29,390 nucleotides of DNA from Clostridia bacterium (GTDB taxonomy: Bacteria > Bacillota > Clostridia > Oscillospirales > CAG-272): assembly GCA_017452335.1 (NCBI GenBank), contig JAFTMP010000050.1, positions 1 to 29,390 on the forward strand. Reading direction: 5' to 3'. Of this stretch, positions 1 through 7,368 are shown in pieces. The first letter of the stretch is position 1. Each line of letters opens with the position of its first letter. The notes beneath the pieces are model-generated. The model was not told the origin of the DNA. It worked only from the letters and a program-made list of their open reading frames with translations, and did not search any database. The position numbers and the translations under genes were made by a program.

Positions 1-1
1 G

Positions 2-1453
2 ATCCGTTTTTATCACCCGAAGGATGTTAAAAACACCGAATTGAAGGCAATCGCCTGCGGTGATCCCTCCATAGAAATGATCAAAAGAGCGGCAAATGCA
101 ATATTAGATCATATTATAGAAACGGATATTGCTCATGACCGTGTGCTCATCGTCGCGGGAAAGGGCAACAACGGAGCAGACGGACTCTATTTGGGAACAC
201 TCCTTAAAGAACTGGGCGCGCATGTTGATTTTTACAAAGCAAACAGTACACAAGGCTCTGATGAAAACCTCTTTTTTTCAAAAGGACTGACCTTTCTAAA
301 AGCCTTTCCCGAGGAGCTTTCGTCATACTCCTTGATCGTAGACGCGCTGTACGGCATTGGCTTTCACGGTGAGCCAGCCCCCGATGACGCACTGCTGATT
401 CAAAAGATAAACGCTTCGCCCGTAGCGGTTTTGAGCGTGGATCTTCCCAGCGGTGTCAATGGAGCAACCGGATCGGCTACTCTTGCGGTAAATGCCACCT
501 ATACCTGTGCGCTAAACTGCTTAAAGGCGGGGCACTTGATCTATCCCGGTGCAGGACACTGCGGCACAATCTCCCTTCTTGATTGCGGGATCCCTCTTCC
601 CGTGCAAGCGCAGGGAGTAGCATTGAGTGAAGAAGACCTTCATACCATGAGCAAACGGTCCGCTCGCTCTCATAAGGGGAGCTACGGAAAGATCGGTATT
701 GTTGCGGGATGTAGCGGTATGGCAGGCGCGGCGTATTTGTCAGCCTGTGCCGCCTACTTTACAGGCGCGGGGTTAGTTGAAATTTTCACGCCCGAAGAAA
801 ACCGCACAGTCCTGCAAACCTTGCTTCCCGAAGCCATTTTGTATTGCTATAATGAGCACACCTCTATGGATGGTCTGCTTAAAGAACTGGCAACCTGTGA
901 TGCGGCAGTGATCGGTCCGGGAATGGGAAAAAGCGAGACATCTAAAACGCTCGTATATACTGTCCTTGCATCGCTGTCCCTGCCCTGCGTAATAGATGCT
1001 GACGCCCTGAATCTCTGCTGTCAAACAAAATACATTCAAAATTATAAGGGAGATGCTGTTATTACTCCCCATCCCGCTGAGGCGGCACGCTTGCTTTCCT
1101 GCAGTGTGAAAGATGTTTTGAACGATCCGCTCTCCTGTGTCCGAGAACTGTCTAAAAAATTTGACTGCACCGCAGTCCTAAAGGACGCCCACACGCTGAT
1201 TGCAACGGGAGAAGAACTATGCGTTAATCTCTCCGGTAACAACGGCATGGCAACGGGTGGGTGCGGAGACGTGCTCACCGGCATCATCGCCGCACTGCTG
1301 GTCTGTGAAAAGGAGCCTCATCGCGCGGCAAGTCTTGGTGTGTATATTCATGGTCTTGCAGGAGACGAAGCATCAAAAAAACACGGAAAGCGATCAATGA
1401 CCGCTTCCCGCGTGCTTGAATCTATTGAAGACGTTTTAAGGGATGTGGATTAA
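2..1453 (+). CDS. nnr: Bifunctional NAD(P)H-hydrate epimerase / ADP-dependent NAD(P)H-hydrate dehydratase (5' partial)
   Basis: Repairs hydrated NAD(P)H: the N-terminal YjeF epimerase half interconverts R and S NAD(P)HX, and the C-terminal ribokinase-like half dehydrates the S form using ADP. The epimerase half has the nucleotide loop GKGNNGADG (near nt 158-184). The dehydratase half, from about nt 660, has IDADALN, ITPHPAE and finally GGCGDVLTG, where the Asp at nt 1268-1270 is the expected catalytic base. The frame is open from base 2 with no stop and no in-frame ATG. The TTG at 41 has no ribosome site, and the codons before it (encoding IRFYHPKDVKNTE) fit the start of the YjeF fold, so the true start is probably just upstream of the window. 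It converges on the lipoprotein gene, and its TAA shares a TTAA with that gene's stop. Family identification is secure; only the start is unseen. Confidence 0.93.
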   Translation: MRFYHPKDVKNTELKAIACGDPSIEMIKRAANAILDHIIETDIAHDRVLIVAGKGNNGADGLYLGTLLKELGAHVDFYKANSTQGSDENLFFSKGLTFLKAFPEELSSYSLIVDALYGIGFHGEPAPDDALLIQKINASPVAVLSVDLPSGVNGATGSATLAVNATYTCALNCLKAGHLIYPGAGHCGTISLLDCGIPLPVQAQGVALSEEDLHTMSKRSARSHKGSYGKIGIVAGCSGMAGAAYLSACAAYFTGAGLVEIFTPEENRTVLQTLLPEAILYCYNEHTSMDGLLKELATCDAAVIGPGMGKSETSKTLVYTVLASLSLPCVIDADALNLCCQTKYIQNYKGDAVITPHPAEAARLLSCSVKDVLNDPLSCVRELSKKFDCTAVLKDAHTLIATGEELCVNLSGNNGMATGGCGDVLTGIIAALLVCEKEPHRAASLGVYIHGLAGDEASKKHGKRSMTASRVLESIEDVLRDVD

Positions 1454-3054
1454 ACAGTGGTTTTGATGATCTCCATGGAAGAAATATAATTTCCAATAGT
1501 GTTATACTCAAAGATTACCTTTACACCCTCAGATTCGTTTTCATAAGTCAGAACGGCAATGGTATTTTCCTGTCCCATCACCACTTCGGTGCGCTTGGTG
1601 TATTCACTGGGTGCACCGAAGCTTGTTTCTGCGGCAACATCAAATTCAGTGTGTGCCAAGTGAATGCCTCCGATGCTTGCAAGTCCCGCATTTGCTTCAT
1701 CCACAGGTGCGCTTCCCACATAGCTGATCTTCATATATCCTTCTCTCATCAGGATCTTTGTCTCATCGGCAGAAAACTCCACGCCATCCTCGCCCACAAA
1801 TTGATAAGAGAGGTTCATATTTTCATGATCCACCGTTTCAAAGAAGGAAACATAGTCGTCAAGATATGTGCCCAGCAGAATTCTGGAATTTCCCACCATA
1901 ATCACACGATACAACAACTGCTTATCTTTTTTTCCATCCGCCGTAAGCGCTTTGCGCACCAGCGCCGAAATGGCGTGGTCGATATCCGCACCGGCGAGAG
2001 CTAACTGCTCCGCGGTAGGCGCTTCGCTTTTTACCAAGCTGATTCCTTCGGAAATAGCAGTAAGCAATGCATCATAGCTTTCGGGGGTATAATAATAGCT
2101 TTGTGCCGAATAGCTGCCAAGAAGATCAATCTTGTCAAGAAGCGCGCTCATATCAACCAGTGCCTTGCAGGCATTGGTAAGCTCCGCTTTTAGCGATTCC
2201 ACATCCTCCTGGGAGGCATCACCACTATTGACGATCGTCCGTACCCGTTCCAAAACAGCGCAAAACTGCGTGTAGCTCTGCTTGGAGTATCTGTCCGCAG
2301 GCTCTCTGTTTTTATCATCAGCCACCAGATAGGTTTTTTCAGCACTTTCAAGCTGATCTCTCAGCGGTGTAATATCCCCTCTTCTGACCAGCGCGGAAAT
2401 TGCCTGTCTTAAAAGATTTTCCGCCAAAAGCAAGTCGCTTTGAGAAGTGGTTCCCGATTCCACAAGGGCACTGGCGCTTTCATACGCCTGCGCATATACC
2501 GCATAAGACTGGCTCGTATACGCACCCATGTCAATCCGTTCCTGTAGCAGCTGCACCAGCGCATTGGTGCTGGGGATTTTTACCAGGCCTTCTTTGGCAT
2601 TTTTTAAGGACGTGATCGCAGAGTTGATCTCACTCTGCTTGGAAGTATCCTTTTCATAAATATCCAATGCACTCTGCAAAGCCGCCGCAAAAATAGAATA
2701 GGATGCTTCGGTATAAAGCTCCTGCTCCACAGTAACCGAATCGTCAATCGCGATCTTTAACTGAGAAAAGTCTGCTTTCTTTACCAAAGCTGCCTTTGCA
2801 GAATTTAATTTTTCCACTGCTCTGTCAATTTCCAGCGCACTGGCGTTCTCGTTTTCATAAACAGTCTGCGCATGCGCCCATGCTTCTTCATACGCCGCGT
2901 AAGATCCAGCCGTATAGTCCGTGCCTTCAAGCTTTTCTGACAAGACCACCGCCAGCTCTTCCTTTTGGTCACTGCTTGTGCACGATGAAAAGGACGCGCA
3001 CAAACCCAAAGCAAGCGTCAAGAGCAAAACAGCTAAAATAATTCTTTCTTTCAA
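1450..3054 (-). CDS. Lipoprotein with about five FIVAR-like repeats
   Basis: Predicted surface lipoprotein of 534 aa. The start is chosen as TTG at 3054, because AAGGTGAT sits 5 nt upstream of it and this gives a classic signal peptide (MKERIILAVLLL...) with lipobox FSSC, Cys about residue 25. A GTG at 3063 lies inside that ribosome site. The body has five tandem helical repeats of about 65-70 residues, each with an SYxxY-type motif (AGSYAAYEEA, TEASYSIF, TSQSYAVYAQA, SKQSYTQF, TPESYDALL) and each ending in AL(V)-basic. These match the FIVAR pattern seen in Gram-positive surface proteins. The last 155 or so residues form a separate, probably beta-rich domain that I do not recognise. Repeats suggest a spacer or carbohydrate/matrix-binding stalk; ligand unknown. 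It lies downstream of spoVAF on the same strand but has its own promoter. Confidence 0.85.
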   Translation of the reverse strand: MKERIILAVLLLTLALGLCASFSSCTSSDQKEELAVVLSEKLEGTDYTAGSYAAYEEAWAHAQTVYENENASALEIDRAVEKLNSAKAALVKKADFSQLKIAIDDSVTVEQELYTEASYSIFAAALQSALDIYEKDTSKQSEINSAITSLKNAKEGLVKIPSTNALVQLLQERIDMGAYTSQSYAVYAQAYESASALVESGTTSQSDLLLAENLLRQAISALVRRGDITPLRDQLESAEKTYLVADDKNREPADRYSKQSYTQFCAVLERVRTIVNSGDASQEDVESLKAELTNACKALVDMSALLDKIDLLGSYSAQSYYYTPESYDALLTAISEGISLVKSEAPTAEQLALAGADIDHAISALVRKALTADGKKDKQLLYRVIMVGNSRILLGTYLDDYVSFFETVDHENMNLSYQFVGEDGVEFSADETKILMREGYMKISYVGSAPVDEANAGLASIGGIHLAHTEFDVAAETSFGAPSEYTKRTEVVMGQENTIAVLTYENESEGVKVIFEYNTIGNYISSMEIIKTTV

Positions 3055-3130
3055 AAAAATCACCTTCCGTTAAACAATTTATCGTCTAATAACATCTATA
3101 AATATACCATTGTATACTTTATTCCATGCA

Positions 3131-3159
3131 ATTATATCATATCATGTTTGCAAAATCAA
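3131..3159 (-). promoter_or_regulatory. Sigma-A-type promoter for the FIVAR lipoprotein
   Basis: On the minus strand TTGATT (3159-3154) is followed after 17 nt by TATAAT (3136-3131). It lies in the 135-bp gap between spoVAF and the lipoprotein gene, giving a leader of roughly 70 nt. Perfect -10, weaker -35. Confidence 0.6.
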
Positions 3160-3189
3160 TAACGCTTTGTAAACATTTTATATTACCCT

Positions 3190-4629
3190 TTATTTCCTCA
3201 TTTTGGATGAAGTTCCCTGTCCCTTTAAACGAGCACGAAAGACCAGGCGGAAAAATGCACTTTTATTAAAGGGGATGAGCGGATAAAGATACCCTCTTTT
3301 GCCGCTGATGGAGTTGTTGGTAGCAATCAAAAAGATCGTTAAGAACACACCCAACAGCAAGCCCACCCATGACAGAAAGCTGATCAGCACCAGCGTGATC
3401 ATGCGCATAAACTTAAAGGCATATCCCAGCTCGTAGCTGGGTTGTGTAAAGCCTGCAATTGCCACAAACGCCATATAGAAAAGGATCTGCTCGGAAAGCC
3501 ACCCCACGCTCACCGCCAGATCTCCCAGAATCAATGCACTGATCACGCTCAGAGAATTTGCCAGGGTATCGGGCGTATTCAGCGAAGCAAGCTTGAGTCC
3601 GTCCACTGCAAATTCCACCAATAACAATTGCAACAACAGGGGCATGAAGCTTTCACCGTTATACAGCAAAAAATCAAAGGATTTTGGAAGCAGATGGGGC
3701 ATTTGCTGTAGAGTAAACCAAAGAGGCAGGAGGATCAGTGACAGAATAAATACGGAATTGCGCACAATCTTCATATAACCACCAATCAGAGGTGAAAAAT
3801 AAAAATCATCCGTATCCTGCAAAAAATCAAAAATGGCGGTGGGCAGGATCATGGCTGAGGGATCGTTGTCGCAAAGCACCAACACACTGCCCTCCATGAG
3901 CATTGCGGCGGCAGCATCGGGGCGCTCGGTATACCGGATTTTCGGAAAGGGATTGTACCACTTCTTTGGAAGCAACAATTCCGAAAGACTTTCTTGTCCT
4001 AAATTCAATCCCTGCGTTTGAATACTCTCAATTCTTCCAATCAAGGAGTTCACATATTCCTTGTCTGCAAGATCCTCGATATAGCAGATCAACACGTCCG
4101 TTGCGGTTCTGCTCCCCACCGATAAGTGCTTGAACACGAGCCTTGGATCTCTGATCCTCCTGCGGATCAAGGTGGAATTGGTCAAAAGCGCTTCCACAAA
4201 GCCTTCTTTTGAGCCACGCAGAACCTTATCCTTAGAGGGCTCTTCCAAACCTCTTGAAGGATACTTTCGTGTATCAATTAAAATATATTCTTCAACGCCT
4301 TGAAGAATGAGTATTGAATTTCCGCTGTATACTGCATACAGCGCCTTTTGCATGTCATTTGTGGTACTGACAACCGCAAAAGGTAAGATCATCTGCATAA
4401 ACCGCTGACGATCGCTTTTTATATATGCTGCCGCTTCGCGGTTTTTGATCATATAGTCCATTAAACGCTCGGTTAGTTCTCCGTTACCAAATCCGCTGAT
4501 ATAATAATACACTCCGCTGATCTGTCCGCCATAAAGAAACTCTTTTTTTACCGTATCAAAGTTTTCCCCTGCATGCATTGCACGGTCAAACGCCGTTACC
4601 GTATCTTTAAAATTACTGCTGTCGCTCAC
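3190..4629 (-). CDS. spoVAF: GerA-family spore germination protein, SpoVAF-like
   Basis: Integral membrane protein of the GerA A-subunit family, expected in the spore inner membrane, where it takes part in germination. Start chosen as GTG at 4629 (MSDSSNFKD...), preceded by AAAGGAAAAG; this gives 479 aa, the usual family size, and drops 70 unlikely residues. The N-terminal soluble half carries family-typical stretches: DTRKYPSRGLEEP, VLRGSKEGFVE, LIRRRIRDP, RYTERPDAAAA. The C-terminal half has about five or six membrane segments with ILGDLAVSVG and FTQPSYELGYA, which resemble SpoVAF more than nutrient-receptor GerAA/GerBA. Normally spoVAF sits with spoVAEa or other spoVA genes, and gerA homologues with B and C subunits; none are here. 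No convincing sigma-G promoter was seen, though a forespore promoter would be expected. Family certain; SpoVAF subtype likely. Confidence 0.88.
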   Translation of the reverse strand: MSDSSNFKDTVTAFDRAMHAGENFDTVKKEFLYGGQISGVYYYISGFGNGELTERLMDYMIKNREAAAYIKSDRQRFMQMILPFAVVSTTNDMQKALYAVYSGNSILILQGVEEYILIDTRKYPSRGLEEPSKDKVLRGSKEGFVEALLTNSTLIRRRIRDPRLVFKHLSVGSRTATDVLICYIEDLADKEYVNSLIGRIESIQTQGLNLGQESLSELLLPKKWYNPFPKIRYTERPDAAAAMLMEGSVLVLCDNDPSAMILPTAIFDFLQDTDDFYFSPLIGGYMKIVRNSVFILSLILLPLWFTLQQMPHLLPKSFDFLLYNGESFMPLLLQLLLVEFAVDGLKLASLNTPDTLANSLSVISALILGDLAVSVGWLSEQILFYMAFVAIAGFTQPSYELGYAFKFMRMITLVLISFLSWVGLLLGVFLTIFLIATNNSISGKRGYLYPLIPFNKSAFFRLVFRARLKGQGTSSKMRK

Positions 4630-4705
4630 TGCTCTTTTCCTTTCGTGCAAATACCGTTTTTGCTGATCTTTAAAAAGTATTGCCGTAAACTTTTTATTCT
4701 TACAC

Positions 4706-4734
4706 TTTACAGCAGGAGAAATTTGTGGTATACT
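4706..4734 (+). promoter_or_regulatory. Extended -10 promoter for the BspA-like lipoprotein
   Basis: TTTACA (4706-4711), 17-nt spacer, TATACT (4729-4734) immediately preceded by TGG, an extended -10 element. Transcription would start near 4741, about 40 nt before the ATG. It lies in the divergent 151-bp gap between spoVAF and this gene. Confidence 0.75.
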
Positions 4735-4780
4735 ACCAGTGTTAATCCATTTATAAAGCAAAACACGAAAGGATATCCAG

Positions 4781-5485
4781 ATGAAGAAAATACTTCCCTT
4801 TTGTTTGACCTTTATCTTCTTGTTTATATTGACGATCACGTTTAGCAGCTGCTCTGACGCACCTTCCGCTTCCGGCTTTTCTTATGCGCAAGCAGATGGC
4901 GGGGTCAAGATCACAGCTGTTCGCGTGCGAAGCCGTACGCTCAAAATTCCCGAGAGCTATCAAGGACAGCCCGTTGTGGAGATCGCAGACAGTGCCTTTT
5001 ACAGAAGCGAGGATCTGCGCACTGTCACCATTCCTGCATCCGTTAAACGCATTGGCGTCAGTGCCTTTGGAGACTGTGAAAAGTTGAACACTCTGCGTTT
5101 TGAAGAGGGCGGCAGTTGCACCATTGGCGAAAGCGCATTTCAAGGGTGCGTGTTGCTTTCAAAGGTAGAATTTAATAATTCTGTAGTGTCTGTAGAAGAC
5201 TATGCGTTTATGAATTGCATGCGCATCTCCCATATCAAAGTCGGAAAGGAACTGACCGCTATCGGACATGATGCCTTTTCCGGCTGCGAACGGATGCTTC
5301 TTCTCATCAACAACAATGCTTATGCACAAGAATACGCCGACGCAAACAGCATTGTGACAGACTTTTTTGATTCCGACTATTTTTTCTATATTCAATTGAT
5401 CCTTGCATTTATCGTAGGCGTTGCCGTTCTTGTATTGATCAACTTTCTCACAAAAAAGAAGAAAAAAAACAAAAAAAGCACTTGA
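4781..5485 (+). CDS. BspA-like leucine-rich-repeat lipoprotein with a C-terminal membrane anchor
   Basis: 234-aa surface protein. It starts at an ATG with GAAAGGA 7 nt upstream. Residues 1-24 are a signal peptide ending in a lipobox-like FSSC. Residues about 45-185 hold LRR_5/BspA-type repeats (IADSAFYRSEDLRTVTIPAS, IGVSAFGDCEKLNTL, IGESAFQGCVLLSKV, VEDYAFMNCMRISHI, IGHDAFSGCERM), a fold common in adhesion proteins of gut bacteria. A hydrophobic segment follows at about 203-223 (FYIQLILAFIVGVAVLVL), and then a lysine-rich tail (KKKKKNKKST) that should stay in the cytoplasm. The combination of lipobox and C-terminal anchor is unusual; the N-terminal Cys may instead simply be part of a cleaved Sec signal. 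Binding partner unknown. It is transcribed alone or with the next gene, whose promoter overlaps this stop codon. Confidence 0.85.
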   Translation: MKKILPFCLTFIFLFILTITFSSCSDAPSASGFSYAQADGGVKITAVRVRSRTLKIPESYQGQPVVEIADSAFYRSEDLRTVTIPASVKRIGVSAFGDCEKLNTLRFEEGGSCTIGESAFQGCVLLSKVEFNNSVVSVEDYAFMNCMRISHIKVGKELTAIGHDAFSGCERMLLLINNNAYAQEYADANSIVTDFFDSDYFFYIQLILAFIVGVAVLVLINFLTKKKKKNKKST

Positions 5486-5510
5486 TATTTCCCTCAAAAC
5501 CCTGTATAAT
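5482..5510 (+). promoter_or_regulatory. Consensus promoter for the 206-aa membrane protein
   Basis: TTGATA (5482-5487), 17-nt spacer, TATAAT (5505-5510). The -35 overlaps the TGA stop (5483-5485) of the BspA-like gene, so promoter and upstream gene end are interlocked. The leader is about 40 nt to the ATG at 5556. Confidence 0.8.
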
Positions 5511-5555
5511 AAGTATGTTTTGAAAATATTTTTAACAACGAAAGGAATTTGAATC

Positions 5556-6176
5556 ATGGCAAAGAAAATTGTAAGTGCAGCCGGAAGATTTTCCAATTCT
5601 ACCTCTAACGGCTCTGATGACAGCTACAAGGCAACAAATATCGGCGACTATACCGTTCCCAAAAAGGTAGAAGGTAATTATCGCTTGGCAAGAATTTTGT
5701 ACATCGTTGTATTCATCGCAGTCATTCTCGGTATCATCGTGCTCTGCACTGCACTGCTGAACGTTGCAGGCTTTATGGCATCCACAGCACTTTCTGCTGT
5801 AGGCGGCTGGGCTCTTTGGTTCTTTACCCATAGATACGTGGATATTGAATACTCCTATGCTATTGAAAATGGCGAGTTGATCTGCACTGAGATCTACGGC
5901 AACAAATCCGACAAGCTGTTACTGCGCACCAAGATGTCCAACATCGAAAAAACTGCTCCCTACGAAGATCCCTATAAGGCAGAGGCAGACGCTTTCGACG
6001 CAAAGGACCGCATTTACTTGATCTCTTCCCCCTCCAGCGACCAGATCTACTTCTCTATCTATAAAAAGGAAGATGGCTCCAAGGGCGTTGTATTCTACGA
6101 AGGAAGCAGCAAGACCATCCGTGCATTCAAATACTACAACAGCCAGAATACCGTTGTGAAGGAACTGCGCAGATAA
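5556..6176 (+). CDS. Two-pass membrane protein with cytoplasmic C-terminal domain (DUF6106-like)
   Basis: 206-aa protein starting at an ATG 9 nt after AAAGGA (5541-5546). Residues 1-45 are polar and Ser/Thr-rich. Two closely spaced membrane helices follow (about 47-68 and 73-88, ending WALWFFTHRYVDIEYSY), then about 115 residues of soluble domain (IENGELICTEIYGNK, RIYLISSPSSDQIYFSIYK, GVVFYEGSSKTIRAFKYY). The layout, short helical hairpin then a small beta domain opening with an EY-x-NGEL motif, recalls DUF6106-type clostridial proteins from memory; I could not verify this by alignment. Function unknown. The strong promoter, good ribosome site and a dedicated terminator imply an abundant stand-alone product. 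The codon choice is more optimised than in neighbours. Confidence 0.8.
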   Translation: MAKKIVSAAGRFSNSTSNGSDDSYKATNIGDYTVPKKVEGNYRLARILYIVVFIAVILGIIVLCTALLNVAGFMASTALSAVGGWALWFFTHRYVDIEYSYAIENGELICTEIYGNKSDKLLLRTKMSNIEKTAPYEDPYKAEADAFDAKDRIYLISSPSSDQIYFSIYKKEDGSKGVVFYEGSSKTIRAFKYYNSQNTVVKELRR

Positions 6177-6201
6177 GAATTACATAGCATCATATTAAAG
6201 C

Positions 6202-6238
6202 AGAGTGTCTTTTTGTGAGGACACTCTCTTTTTGTTTT
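6202..6238 (+). terminator. Intrinsic terminator
   Basis: AGAGTGTC (6202-6209) pairs with GACACTCT (6220-6227), loop of 10 nt, followed by CTTTTTGTTTT. It lies 25 nt after the stop of the 206-aa membrane protein gene. Confidence 0.88.
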
Positions 6239-6280
6239 ACATTCCTATTTTCTGTTGAATATCCTTCAACCAACAGTTTA

Positions 6281-6309
6281 TTGACAAATGGTCCTCCCTC
6301 GTGTATACT
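6281..6309 (+). promoter_or_regulatory. Near-perfect sigma-A promoter
   Basis: TTGACA (6281-6286), 17-nt spacer, TATACT (6304-6309). The start of transcription would be near 6316, about 36 nt before the TTG start of the downstream gene. The spacer contains GGTCCTCC (6290-6297), the exact complement of the downstream Shine-Dalgarno region. Confidence 0.85.
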
Positions 6310-6340
6310 ATAACCATGATCGATCAAATATTATACTATC

Positions 6341-6346
6341 GGAGGA
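6341..6346 (+). promoter_or_regulatory. Shine-Dalgarno that fixes a TTG start
   Basis: GGAGGA, 5 nt before the in-frame TTG at 6352. It outweighs the ATG at 6316 (on the predicted transcription start point, no ribosome site) and the GTG at 6301 (upstream of the transcription start). Confidence 0.75.
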
Positions 6347-6351
6347 CCGTA

Positions 6352-7017
6352 TTGAACTATATTGAAAACAAAAAATATTTGAAAAGCAATGACCTGCATT
6401 TTTACATCGGTTGGTGTCTGCTCGTGGTCGGCGTTGCCCTCTTTGTTGTTGGAGAGTTGTTTTGGCTTTACATTTTGCCCTATCAGTGGATCTTTTCGAT
6501 CCTTGCAATGATTGCAGGTGCGCTGATCGCCTTTTTGCCGCGCATGAACAGAGGCACGGAGGAAGGTCTTGATGAAGCGGTAAAGAAAATCAATGAAGAG
6601 CTGTGCGGGACCGTTTCCCACACACTTGAAAAAAAGCTGAAAAACAAAGGCGAGCCTCCCTCTGTTGTAGGACACTATCAGCTTAGCGGAACGGATCTGT
6701 TATTGAAAAAAGGAAGAAGAGATGAGAAGTACCGCTCTTCCCGCTACACTACAGCCTTGATCTCTTTTACCAAGGACGGACTGTATATTCTTCAAAGCAC
6801 CTTTTCCTTGATCTCTGATGAATCCTCACGGCAAGTCTTTGAAATTCCCTACCAAAATTCCCCCCGCGCGTCAATCGAAGAGGTACGCTTAACTCTTCCC
6901 AAAGGCACTTACCTGCAAAAAGAACTGGTGATTTTTGATAATGGACGAGAGATCGTGCGCGTGCCGGTGGAAAACAGCGTTTTTGTTGATGATCTTTGTA
7001 AACGAATCAACGACTGA
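6352..7017 (+). CDS. Two-pass membrane protein of unknown function
   Basis: 221 aa from the TTG at 6352 (MNYIENKKYLKSND...). Residues about 18-39 and 44-64 are two membrane helices (YIGWCLLVVGVALFVVGELF; WIFSILAMIAGALIAFLP). A cytoplasmic domain of about 155 residues follows, with a basic/acidic helix (LDEAVKKINEELC...LEKKLKNKG) and then a beta-rich part (GHYQLSGTDLLLKKGRRDEKYRSSRYTTALISFTKDGLYILQ...). I do not recognise the family. The topology parallels the 206-aa protein upstream, which may indicate similar roles, but I see no clear sequence similarity. It is a single-gene unit with its own promoter and terminator. A leaderless start at ATG 6316, adding 12 residues, is the alternative. Confidence 0.78.
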   Translation: MNYIENKKYLKSNDLHFYIGWCLLVVGVALFVVGELFWLYILPYQWIFSILAMIAGALIAFLPRMNRGTEEGLDEAVKKINEELCGTVSHTLEKKLKNKGEPPSVVGHYQLSGTDLLLKKGRRDEKYRSSRYTTALISFTKDGLYILQSTFSLISDESSRQVFEIPYQNSPRASIEEVRLTLPKGTYLQKELVIFDNGREIVRVPVENSVFVDDLCKRIND

Positions 7018-7051
7018 AATGATGTTTATACAATCTATACGGATATGAAAG

Positions 7052-7088
7052 AACGCTTGACCGATTGATGGATCAAGCGTTTCTTTTT
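7052..7088 (+). terminator. Intrinsic terminator between convergent genes
   Basis: AACGCTTGA (7052-7060) pairs with TCAAGCGTT (7073-7081), followed by TCTTTTTAT. The T-tract runs into the stop codon of the convergent DUF2325 gene (7087-7089). Confidence 0.85.
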
Positions 7089-7368
7089 ATCCCATGGCAT
7101 GTTCACTGAGAATTCCTTTTAGAGCAGAAATAGAACTGCTATGGCTTCGGGCAATGGGAATATCCTGCCCCTTGATCTCGCTCATTACACAATGAACCAT
7201 TTTGTGAGAAATGGTATTGGTAAATAAAACGATCAAATCGGGAGAGCCAAAATCCTTCAAGGATCTTTTCATTTTAGGATAAACCTTCGCCTTGCACTTA
7301 TATTGGCGGCACAGATCAATATATTCTCTGGTCATGCATTCATGACCGCCTACGATCACCACACTCAT
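7087..7368 (-). CDS. DUF2325 family protein
   Basis: 93-aa soluble protein. Start taken at ATG 7368 because its A and TG overlap the TGA of the upstream small gene (ATGA) and AGGGGAG lies 10 nt upstream; a GTG at 7377 would be too close to that ribosome site. It shows the family hallmarks: MSVVIVGGHECM at the N-terminus (Rossmann-like first strand with a GGH motif), GSPDLIVLFTNTISHKMV in the middle, and IPIARSHSSSISALKGIL at the end. DUF2325 proteins have no assigned biochemical role that I know of; the conserved His/Cys residues are compatible with metal or redox sensing, but that is inference. It is translationally coupled to the 59-aa membrane peptide and under the same palindrome-bearing promoter. 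Confidence 0.88.
   Translation of the reverse strand: MSVVIVGGHECMTREYIDLCRQYKCKAKVYPKMKRSLKDFGSPDLIVLFTNTISHKMVHCVMSEIKGQDIPIARSHSSSISALKGILSEHAMG

Noticed and set aside
4630..4839. N-terminal 70-residue extension of the SpoVAF-like protein
   Set aside because: The extension is unlike any GerA-family N-terminus, overlaps the divergent gene's promoter and start, and the GTG at 4629 has a good ribosome site.
6301..6351. Upstream starts (GTG 6301, ATG 6316) for the 221-aa membrane protein
   Set aside because: GTG 6301 lies before the predicted transcription start, and ATG 6316 would need leaderless translation, whereas TTG 6352 has GGAGGA at ideal spacing.
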